From: Vibrio tritonius | GTDB lineage: Bacteria; Pseudomonadota; Gammaproteobacteria; Enterobacterales; Vibrionaceae | NCBI RefSeq assembly: GCF_001547935.1 | Contig: NZ_AP014635.1 | Span: forward strand, 806,001 to 870,000 | DNA: 64,000 bases | Direction of reading: 5' to 3' | Shown: piece after piece, positions 29,829-36,882 of the stretch | How positions within the stretch are numbered: position 1 is the first letter of the stretch | How the letters are laid out: each line of letters begins with the position of its first letter | The notes under the pieces: model-generated | Seen by the model: only the letters and a program-made list of their open reading frames with translations | What the model was told of the DNA's origin: nothing | Databases searched by the model: none | Translations under genes and position numbers: made by a program

Positions 29829-30734
29829 ATGTCACTATCACAATCAGCAATCCTGCCGGAAGCAGGTCCATTTGCCCTTTATGCACAGTTTAATGTGCAG
29901 CAAAATGGCGCAGAAGTTCTAAAGCAATTGCAGCAATTACCAACATTAGTTGAGCAATTAAATCAACAACAGCCCGGCGCTGAGTTAGTTATCTCTATCG
30001 CTTTTAGTCGCACATTATGGTCCAAATTTAATGCGCCGATGCCCGCTGAATTAGTGGATTTTCCAGAACTTGGTCAAGAACCAGTAAAAGCACCAAGTAC
30101 TAAAGCCGATTTTTTAATTCACTGTCACAGTACTCGTCATGACTTGCTTTTTTATGTGTTGCGTAAATTTCTTGAAAACGTAGCGGAGGATGTCACAGCG
30201 GTCGATGAAACCTATGGTTTCCGCTACCTAGATTCTCGTGATATGACGGGATTTATTGATGGGACGGAAAACCCTAAAGAAGAAAAACGCAGTGACGTTG
30301 CATTAATTCCGGACGGTGAATTCGCGGGTGGTAGTTATGTGATGGTGCAACGCTATGTGCATAACTTGCCAGCATGGAATCGCTTGAATGTAGCTGCGCA
30401 AGAGAAGGTAATTGGCCGTACTAAACCGGATTCGGTTGAGTTAGATAAAGTGCCGCCAGCATCCCATGTTGGTCGTGTTGACATCAAAGAGGAAGGTAAA
30501 GGGCTTAAAATTCTTCGTCACAGCTTACCTTATGGCAATGTGACTTCTGATCATGGCTTATTGTTTATTGCCTACTGTAATACAGTGCATAATTTCCAAG
30601 TGATGCTTAACAGCATGTTTGGTGAAAGTGACGGCAAGACCGACCAAATGCTGCGCTTTACCAAGGCTGTGTCAGGGACTTACTTCTTTGCACCAGCACA
30701 AGAGATGCTTCAAGCTCTGACGTTTGAAGCGTAA
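29829..30734 (+). CDS. yfeX: DyP-type heme peroxidase (YfeX-like)
   Basis: 301 residues of the dye-decolorising peroxidase family. The distal Asp is in MTGFIDGTENP, the proximal heme His in PASHVGRVD and the distal Arg in LKILRHSLPYG. There is no signal peptide, so it is cytoplasmic. E. coli YfeX oxidises porphyrinogens. The GAGG ribosome site is clear. It converges on the minus-strand flagellin gene and shares a terminator with it. Confidence 0.94.
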   Translation: MSLSQSAILPEAGPFALYAQFNVQQNGAEVLKQLQQLPTLVEQLNQQQPGAELVISIAFSRTLWSKFNAPMPAELVDFPELGQEPVKAPSTKADFLIHCHSTRHDLLFYVLRKFLENVAEDVTAVDETYGFRYLDSRDMTGFIDGTENPKEEKRSDVALIPDGEFAGGSYVMVQRYVHNLPAWNRLNVAAQEKVIGRTKPDSVELDKVPPASHVGRVDIKEEGKGLKILRHSLPYGNVTSDHGLLFIAYCNTVHNFQVMLNSMFGESDGKTDQMLRFTKAVSGTYFFAPAQEMLQALTFEA

Positions 30735-30758
30735 CTGCTTAAGATACAAAGCGAGTAC

Positions 30759-30791
30759 AAAAAGGGCCATGATGATTCATGGCCCTTTTTG
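30759..30791. terminator. bidirectional terminator, yfeX / flagellin
   Basis: AAAGGGCCATG / CATGGCCCTTT (30761-30771, 30778-30788), perfect 11-bp stem with A and T runs at both ends. Confidence 0.92.
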
Positions 30792-30808
30792 TTGCTAATT
30801 AGAGTGCC

Positions 30809-31942
30809 TTAACCTAGTAAGCTTAATGCTGCTTGAGGTAATTGTTTCGCTTGTGCCAAAATTGAGCTTGAGGCTTGTGACATGATTTGCGATTTGGTCA
30901 TCTCAGTGGTTTCTTTGGCATAGTCGGTATCCATAATACGACCATTAGACGCTGCGATGTTTTCGTTTACTTTGTCTAAGTTGCTAATTGCGTGTTCAAA
31001 ACGGTTTTGCAGAGCACCTAGATAGGAGCGTTGGTTGTCAACATATTTCAATGCCGAATCGATGACACCAATGGCTTGTTGTGAGCCCCCAACACTAGAA
31101 ACATCGATCTCATCAACGGTTGTTTCTTTTGCTTCGGCAAAGTTCAACTCATCCGCTAAACTGCCGCTCACGCTGAGTTCACCATGTACTTTACTGTTAC
31201 CAGCGAACAGTTGTAGGTGCCCTTTCTGATCAACAGAGGCTTGAACTTTGTCAGTTTGACCATTGATATAAGTGGCTAACTCTTCGATGTTGTCCCCGGC
31301 TTTTGCATTGATTTCAATGCTCTTCTGTTCACCATTTTTAGTGGTAAAACCCAATTGCAATTGGTTCTTTTCAGAGGAAACTTTCCATGACGCATCCGCG
31401 GCCGTCTGAGCTTGCATGGTTTTGCCGCCCATCATTTTATCGTCGCTACGCATGCTGCTTAAGTGCAGATGCACGGCCGCACCACCTTCATTACCAATTT
31501 GAAATGATTTAGTGCCGTAAGTACCGTTTAACAGCATTTTGCCAGCAAACGAAGTGGTATCTGCTATGCGGTTAATTTCTTCATTTATCGAAGAAACTTC
31601 TTGTTGGATGGTGTCGCGATCATCATCGGTGTTAACGCCGTTAGATGATTGTAGAGCCAAATCGCGCATACGTTGCAGTAGCTGTGATGTTTCTTTCATT
31701 GAGCCTTCAGCGGTTTGCGCAACCGAAATGCCATTATTGGCATTTTGTACTGCCATATCCAAGCCGCGACTTTGTGCGGTAAGGCGATTAGAGAGTTGCA
31801 ATCCGGCAGCATCATCGGTCGCACTGTTTATTTTTGAGCCTGATGCCAAACGATTCATGGACGATTGTTGGCTTTGTGAGGTTTTTCCTAAATAGTTTTG
31901 CGCATTGAGTGCGGCTACGTTAGTACGAATACTGATGGTCAC
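30809..31942 (-). CDS. divergent flagellin
   Basis: A fourth flagellin facing away from the other three. I place the start at a GTG (31942, [12 protein letters not shown]), giving 377 residues, the same length as its paralogues. A longer frame from 32002 is translated leader. The D0/D1 ends are conserved ([58 protein letters not shown] end). It differs from the others in several places: [17 protein letters not shown] instead of [20 protein letters not shown] for ERLSSG, NSATDD for NSAKDD, SMKET and [12 protein letters not shown] lies 11 bases before the GTG. A FliA-like promoter and a leader hairpin precede it. Confidence 0.92.
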   Translation of the reverse strand: MTISIRTNVAALNAQNYLGKTSQSQQSSMNRLASGSKINSATDDAAGLQLSNRLTAQSRGLDMAVQNANNGISVAQTAEGSMKETSQLLQRMRDLALQSSNGVNTDDDRDTIQQEVSSINEEINRIADTTSFAGKMLLNGTYGTKSFQIGNEGGAAVHLHLSSMRSDDKMMGGKTMQAQTAADASWKVSSEKNQLQLGFTTKNGEQKSIEINAKAGDNIEELATYINGQTDKVQASVDQKGHLQLFAGNSKVHGELSVSGSLADELNFAEAKETTVDEIDVSSVGGSQQAIGVIDSALKYVDNQRSYLGALQNRFEHAISNLDKVNENIAASNGRIMDTDYAKETTEMTKSQIMSQASSSILAQAKQLPQAALSLLG

Positions 31943-31960
31943 TTTTACAACTACTCCATA

Positions 31961-31988
31961 ATTTTCGCGGCGTGAGGTGCGCGAAAAT
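31961..31988 (-). other. leader hairpin of the divergent flagellin
   Basis: ATTTTCGCG (31961-31969) and CGCGAAAAT (31980-31988) are perfect inverted repeats around 10 bases. The hairpin would end about 18 bases before the GTG start, just upstream of the ribosome site, and could affect translation or RNA stability. Confidence 0.55.
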
Positions 31989-32039
31989 ACAACTATCATC
32001 ACAATTTATTTTGTAACGTATGACGTACGAATAGTGGTG

Positions 32040-32066
32040 ATAGCGGAAGTAAATAAAAAAACTTTA
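32040..32066 (-). promoter_or_regulatory. FliA-like promoter of the divergent flagellin
   Basis: On the minus strand TAAA (32066-32063), 15 bases, TCCGCTAT (32047-32040). It fits TAAA-N15-GCCGATAA at the four -35 bases and at CCG, T-A positions. It is weaker than those of its paralogues. Confidence 0.45.
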
Positions 32067-32369
32067 GTGATTTTTGAAGAAAAATCACGAAAATAGTTTG
32101 AGTGGTTGTGTTTTAACCATTTTCTCAATAATGAACTATTAATATCAATCAGTTATGAGACAGTTTAAGTGGGATGTGAAAAGTTAATAGGCTATTAGGC
32201 TCATATTAATAATTGATTATGTGTCTATTTTTTTAGTTTTATCTTAATTAGCGTTACAAATGCTCAAAATTCTACTTTTTGAATTCGTAGGAATATATCC
32301 ATCTGTTTTTATTCTACAAAATAATATTTTTGATTAATAAATAATCAAAAAATTGCTTTGAATACAGAA

Positions 32370-32383
32370 ATTGAGCGCTCAAT
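32370..32383. promoter_or_regulatory. perfect palindrome upstream of the flaE promoter
   Basis: ATTGAGC-GCTCAAT, 14 bases with dyad symmetry, ending 16 bases before the FliA -35 of flaE. A dimeric regulator could bind there. No known consensus is claimed. Confidence 0.35.
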
Positions 32384-32399
32384 GATAGGGATCTTTTGT

Positions 32400-32426
32400 T
32401 AAAGAAATTTCTTAATTGAACGATAA
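32400..32426 (+). promoter_or_regulatory. FliA promoter of flaE
   Basis: TAAA (32400-32403), exactly 15 bases, AACGATAA (32419-32426), matching six of eight -10 bases of GCCGATAA. Start expected near 32434, 35 bases before the ATG. Confidence 0.6.
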
Positions 32427-32468
32427 ACAAAGCACCAGTGTAACTTTTCTTAAAGTGCGGGGTAGCTT

Positions 32469-33602
32469 ATGGCCATTACGGTGAATACCAATGTGTCAGC
32501 GTTAGTCGCACAAAGACATCTGGCGTCTGCTTCCGAGTTATTGAATCAGTCGTTAGAGCGTCTGTCATCTGGTAGCCGAATAAACAGTGCGAAAGATGAT
32601 GCGGCTGGGCTGCAGATATCCAATCGTCTAGAAACGCAGATGAATGGACTTGATGTAGCAGTAAGAAATGCGAATGACGGTATCTCGATCATGCAAACAG
32701 CAGAAGGAGCGATGAAAGAATCGACTAACCTACTGCAACGTATGCGCGACTTATCGTTACAAGCAGCGAATGGTTCTAACAGTCGAGCAGACCGACAATC
32801 TTTGCAAGAAGAGATGACGGCACTGAATGATGAAATGAACCGAATAGCCGAAACCACCTCTTTTGGCGGTAGAAAGCTATTAAACGGAAGTTTTGGTGCA
32901 CCTTCTTTTCAGATAGGTGCCAGTGGCGGCGAGGCGGTTCAAATCCCTCTTAGTAATATGCGGACTGATACCATCGATATGGGTGGGTTCAGTTACGTAG
33001 CGAACCAAGAGGTGAATAAAGATTGGACCGTGAGGCAGGGCAATAATCAGCTGGTCATCCATTATACCGATGATAAAGGGCAGCAGCAGTCAATCAATAT
33101 CAGTGCTAAAGCGGGCGACGATATTGAGGAGCTTGCCACTTTCATCAATGGCCAGACCGATAAAATCTCAGCTTCAGTCAACGAGCATGGCCAACTTCAG
33201 ATCTATATGGCGGGGAAAGAGACGGCAGGCACTTTGTCCTTTAGTGGCAGCCTGGCAGATCAACTCCACATAGGGCTGAAAGGTTATGAGTCGGTTAATA
33301 ACCTCGATATTACTTCGGTCGGCGGCGCACAAAGAGCCGTGTCTGTTTTAGATACAGCTTTGAAGTATGTGGACAGCAACCGAGCAGGTATTGGTGCACT
33401 GCAAAATCGTTTCAATCATGCCATCAGTAACTTAGATAATATCCATGAGAACTTGGCAGCGTCTAACAGCCGGATCAAAGATACGGATTACGCAAAAGAA
33501 ACGACCAAGCTAATTAAGCAACAAATCCTGCAACAAGTTGGTACTTCGGTGCTGGCACAAGCGAAGAGACAACCTAATTTGGTGGTCGCGCTACTGCGGT
33601 AA
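32469..33602 (+). CDS. flaE: flagellin, FlaE-like
   Basis: 377 residues. [18 protein letters not shown] and the unusual C-terminus [15 protein letters not shown] match what I recall of V. cholerae FlaE (which ends in a similar KRQPKFVLFLLRN), and set it apart from the LSLLG ending of the other flagellins here. The D1 motifs [24 protein letters not shown] and [19 protein letters not shown] are intact. A GCGGGG ribosome site precedes the ATG. It is a minor-filament flagellin by analogy. It is followed by a long hairpin and then flaD. Confidence 0.93.
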   Translation: MAITVNTNVSALVAQRHLASASELLNQSLERLSSGSRINSAKDDAAGLQISNRLETQMNGLDVAVRNANDGISIMQTAEGAMKESTNLLQRMRDLSLQAANGSNSRADRQSLQEEMTALNDEMNRIAETTSFGGRKLLNGSFGAPSFQIGASGGEAVQIPLSNMRTDTIDMGGFSYVANQEVNKDWTVRQGNNQLVIHYTDDKGQQQSINISAKAGDDIEELATFINGQTDKISASVNEHGQLQIYMAGKETAGTLSFSGSLADQLHIGLKGYESVNNLDITSVGGAQRAVSVLDTALKYVDSNRAGIGALQNRFNHAISNLDNIHENLAASNSRIKDTDYAKETTKLIKQQILQQVGTSVLAQAKRQPNLVVALLR

Positions 33603-33609
33603 AAGAAAA

Positions 33610-33650
33610 AAGCCCTATGTATCGACAGTCGATACATAGGCTTTAGAAAA
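33610..33650. terminator. long hairpin / terminator after flaE
   Basis: CCTATGTATCGA and TCGATACATAGG form a perfect 12-bp stem (33615-33626, 33630-33641) around CAG. The plus-strand T run is short (TTTA) and the better T run is on the minus strand, so plus-strand termination may be incomplete. Confidence 0.65.
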
Positions 33651-33669
33651 AAGTAAAAAATAACGTGAA

Positions 33670-33681
33670 TTTTGGCGGCGA
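33670..33681 (+). promoter_or_regulatory. 12-base motif shared with the fliE leader
   Basis: TTTTGGCGGCGA, identical to 44025-44036, where it lies about 25-36 bases downstream of a sigma54 start. Candidate FlrC enhancer element. At this copy no sigma54 promoter is seen. Confidence 0.35.
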
Positions 33682-33734
33682 AATCACGTTTGTAGGGGCG
33701 AAAAAACTTTTTTTAAAATTTTTAGAAAAAAGAT

Positions 33735-33761
33735 TAAAGGTTCTGAAATTCATGCCGTTAC
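33735..33761 (+). promoter_or_regulatory. FliA promoter of flaD
   Basis: TAAA (33735-33738), 15 bases, GCCGTTAC (33754-33761). Close to the sigma28 consensus. Start expected near 33769. Confidence 0.7.
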
Positions 33762-33843
33762 AGAGAGTAACTTTGAGAGAACTGCTTGGTTTTCCGAGAC
33801 GTCGGAAACCGGAAACATCGGAAAACTAATTGGAGAAATCATC

Positions 33844-34977
33844 ATGGCAGTGAATGTAAACACTAACGTATCAGCAATGACAGCACAACGTTACCTGAAC
33901 CAAGCGAGCAACGCACAACAAACAGCGATGGAACGCCTATCTTCAGGTTACAAAATCAACAGTGCAAAAGATGACGCTGCTGGTCTACAAATTTCAAACC
34001 GTTTGACAGTACAGAGCCGCGGCTTGGATGTTGCAGTACGTAACGCTAATGACGGTATTTCAATTGCACAAACCGCTGAAGGGGCAATGAATGAAACGAC
34101 TAACATTCTGCAACGTATGCGTGATTTGTCTCTACAATCGGCTAACGGCTCGAACTCAAAAGCTGACCGTCAATCTATCCAAGAGGAAGTGACAGCGCTT
34201 AATGATGAGTTGAACCGAGTAGCTGAAACCACTTCATTCGGTGGTAACAAACTGCTAAACGGTACTTACGGTACAAAAGCATTCCAAATCGGTGCGGATA
34301 ATGGTGAAGCAGTGATGCTAAACCTAAAAGATATGCGCAGTGATAACAAAGAAATGGGTGGTACAGCCTACCACGCAACCAATGGTAAAGATAAAGATTG
34401 GACAGTGAAACAAGGTGCAAACGACCTTACCATTAACTTGACCGATAAAAACGGTGATGCGCAAACCATCAACATTAAAGCAAAAGATGGTGACGACATT
34501 GAAGAGCTAGCGACTTACATCAACGGTCAAACCGACCTAGTGAAAGCATCTGTTGATGATGACGGTAAACTGCAAATGTTTGCTGGTAGCAACAAAGTGC
34601 AAGGTGACGTAAGCTTCTCTGGCAGCTTAGCTGGTGAACTAGGCTTCAAAGAAGGCCAAAAAGTAACGGTTGATGATATTAACGTAACTAGCGTTGGTGG
34701 TTCACAAGAAGCTGTTGGTATTATCGATTCCGCTCTGAAATATGTGGATGCGCAACGTGCAAGCCTAGGTGCTTTCCAAAACCGCTTTGGCCACGCCATC
34801 AGCAACTTGGATAACATCAACGAAAACGTTAACGCTTCTCGCAGCCGTATCCGTGATACTGATTTCGCGAAAGAGACTACGTCACTGACAAAATCACAAA
34901 TTTTGTCTCAAGCTTCAAGTTCAATCTTGGCGCAGGCAAAACAAGCTCCTCAAGCAGCATTGAGCTTGCTCGGCTAA
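33844..34977 (+). CDS. flaD: flagellin, FlaD-like
   Basis: 377 residues, [22 protein letters not shown] at the N-terminus, [24 protein letters not shown] in D1, [15 protein letters not shown] in the variable part and [15 protein letters not shown] at the end. It is the middle gene of the plus-strand set, equal in place to V. cholerae flaD. The AATTGGAG ribosome site is clear. The gene uses AC-rich preferred codons, as expected for a highly made protein. A terminator follows. Confidence 0.92.
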
Positions 34978-35002
34978 TCATACTCGCCAATTTAAACTAC
35001 TT

Positions 35003-35032
35003 CACAAAATCCAGCTTCGGCTGGATTTTTTG
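35003..35032 (+). terminator. intrinsic terminator after flaD
   Basis: AATCCAGC-TTCG-GCTGGATT (35008-35027) followed by T run. The TTCG tetraloop makes it very stable. Confidence 0.93.
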
Positions 35033-35096
35033 TTGCATAAAATCTGAACACGCTTCACATTTTGATTACATGTCAGCAAATTGATTACTTTTTCTC

Positions 35097-35123
35097 TAAA
35101 GGATATTTAGAAAGGGCCGTTAA
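35097..35123 (+). promoter_or_regulatory. FliA promoter of flaB
   Basis: TAAA (35097-35100), 15 bases, GCCGTTAA (35116-35123), the best FliA match in the window. Confidence 0.75.
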
Positions 35124-35204
35124 CCAATACGAGAGAAATGAGATGTGCCGGAGAGAGGTGAGAGACTCGATGGTGCATCTAACTATCCGCCAAAGGAGAT
35201 CAAT

Positions 35205-36335
35205 ATGGCAATAAACGTAAACACGAATGTGGCTGCGATGACTGCTCAGAGGTATTTAAATAACTCTGCAGATAGTACTCAAAAGTCCATGGAGCGGTTG
35301 TCATCTGGGTACCGTATTAACAGTGCGAAAGATGATGCTGCTGGCTTACAGATTTCCAACCGTTTGACTTCACAAAGTCGTGGTTTGGATATGGCTGTAA
35401 AAAACGCGAACGATGGTATTTCTATTGCTCAAACCGCTGAGGGAGCAATGAACGAAAGTACCAACATTCTTCAGCGTATGCGCGACTTGGCGTTGCAATC
35501 GTCCAACGGTTCCAACTCCAGCTCTGAACGCGGCGCTATTCAAGAAGAAGTTTCTGCGTTAAATGATGAATTAAACCGTATTGCTGAAACTACCTCATTT
35601 GGTGGCAACAGACTGCTTAATGGCAAATTTGGTACTAAATCATTCCAGATTGGTGCTGATTCTGGTGAAGCAGTGCAACTGCGTATGGGTGACCTGCGCT
35701 CAGATAATATCGAGATGGGTGGCCGTGCGTATCACGCCCAACAAGGTCAAGGATCGAGTTGGAAGGTGGGAGATGCCCAAGACATTACTTTTAGCTACAC
35801 TACTAAAGATGGTGAAGCGAAGAATGTGTCTATTCAGGCAAAAAAAGGTGACGACTTAGAAGAGTTAGCCACGTTTATTAATGGTCAAAGCGATGACATT
35901 AATGCATCGGTTGGTGAAAACGGCAAAATGCAGCTTTTTGCCTCTTCACAAAAAGTGCAAGGCGATGTGGCTATTGGCGGAGCATTAGGTGGTGAGCTTG
36001 GTTTTGATCAAGGTCGTAATGTTACCGTTAAGAATATTGATGTGTCGACGATTGGCGGTTCTCAAGAAGCGGTTGCCGTTATCGATAGTGCTCTAAAAGC
36101 GGTGGATAGTCATCGAGCTTCATTAGGTGCATTCCAAAACCGTTTTGGCCACGCGATCAGCAACCTTGATAACATCAATGAGAACGTTAACGCTTCTCGT
36201 AGTCGCATCAAAGATACTGATTACGCTAAAGAAACGACAGCTTTGACTAAGGCACAGATTTTGCAACAGGCAAGTACATCTGTGCTCGCACAGGCGAAGC
36301 AGTCACCATCTGCGGCTCTGAGTCTACTGGGGTAA
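35205..36335 (+). CDS. flaB: flagellin, FlaB-like
   Basis: 376 residues from the ATG at 35205, which has AAGGAG upstream. A longer frame from 35145 reads through the leader. [62 protein letters not shown] and [15 protein letters not shown] match V. cholerae FlaB closely in memory. Its 3' third is very similar to flaD at the DNA level, a sign of duplication or gene conversion. flaG follows 76 bases later. Confidence 0.93.
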   Translation: MAINVNTNVAAMTAQRYLNNSADSTQKSMERLSSGYRINSAKDDAAGLQISNRLTSQSRGLDMAVKNANDGISIAQTAEGAMNESTNILQRMRDLALQSSNGSNSSSERGAIQEEVSALNDELNRIAETTSFGGNRLLNGKFGTKSFQIGADSGEAVQLRMGDLRSDNIEMGGRAYHAQQGQGSSWKVGDAQDITFSYTTKDGEAKNVSIQAKKGDDLEELATFINGQSDDINASVGENGKMQLFASSQKVQGDVAIGGALGGELGFDQGRNVTVKNIDVSTIGGSQEAVAVIDSALKAVDSHRASLGAFQNRFGHAISNLDNINENVNASRSRIKDTDYAKETTALTKAQILQQASTSVLAQAKQSPSAALSLLG

Positions 36336-36358
36336 TCCTGTAGGCTCACTTGGGCTTA

Positions 36359-36391
36359 ATAGGTGACATAGTAGGATCTTTAGTCACCTAT
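36359..36391 (+). other. hairpin between flaB and flaG
   Basis: ATAGGTGAC (36359-36367) and GTCACCTAT (36383-36391) form a perfect 9-bp stem around 15 bases. No T run follows, so it looks like a processing or stability element rather than a terminator. It would let some flaB transcript run into flaG. Confidence 0.5.
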
Positions 36392-36411
36392 AAGGTGGAA
36401 GGGAGATTGTT

Positions 36412-36864
36412 ATGGAAGTACCATCCTACGCATCGAACATCCAGCCTTACGGCTCACAAAATGGCATTAAACTTGCTTCTGAAAACGACAGCGTGAAAAG
36501 CGTTTCGAATTCGAAGGAAGATAGACCGACTGTCAGTCGATCTCCGGATCGTGTCTCTGAGCAGGTAAAAGAGAGTAGGCAGCGTGCAATAGATGCAACC
36601 AATGAGATGGTCCGTAAACGGGAGCAACTTAATGAGGAGCAGCGCGCAAAGGTAATGGAGCAAATGAATGATTTCGTTAACTCTATTAACAAAGGTCTCT
36701 CATTTAGACTGGATCAAGAGTCTGGACGGGAAGTTGTGACGATTTATGAAGCCTCGACGGGTGATGTAATTCGTCAAATTCCGGAAGAAGAAATGCTTGA
36801 AGTTTTACGCCGCTTAGCGAAAGAGCAAGATCATCGATCTGGCTTGTTTAACGCAAAAGTGTAA
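36412..36864 (+). CDS. flaG: flagellar protein FlaG
   Basis: 150 residues. The C-terminal FlaG domain has LSFRLDQESGREVVTIYEASTGDVIRQIPEEEMLEVLRRL (about residues 98-137). The N-terminal part is Ser/Asp-rich and disordered. In Vibrio and Pseudomonas FlaG affects filament length. AAGGGAG precedes the ATG. It stands between flaB and fliD as in other vibrios. Confidence 0.94.
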   Translation: MEVPSYASNIQPYGSQNGIKLASENDSVKSVSNSKEDRPTVSRSPDRVSEQVKESRQRAIDATNEMVRKREQLNEEQRAKVMEQMNDFVNSINKGLSFRLDQESGREVVTIYEASTGDVIRQIPEEEMLEVLRRLAKEQDHRSGLFNAKV

Positions 36865-36882
36865 CGTTTTTGAGGTGATTGG

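Larger units (their letters stand above)
31943..32468. other. AT-rich intergenic region between divergent flagellins
   Basis: 526 very AT-rich bases. It holds a FliA-like promoter for each direction, a 9-bp inverted repeat in the minus-strand leader (31961-31988) and a 14-base perfect palindrome on the flaE side (32370-32383). I find no sigma54 site and no frame with protein character. Confidence 0.6.

Noticed and set aside
33603..33843. sigma54 promoter in front of flaD
   Set aside because: No GG-N10-GC with acceptable flanks; TGGCGG at 33673 has no GC at the required distance. The FliA site explains the gene.
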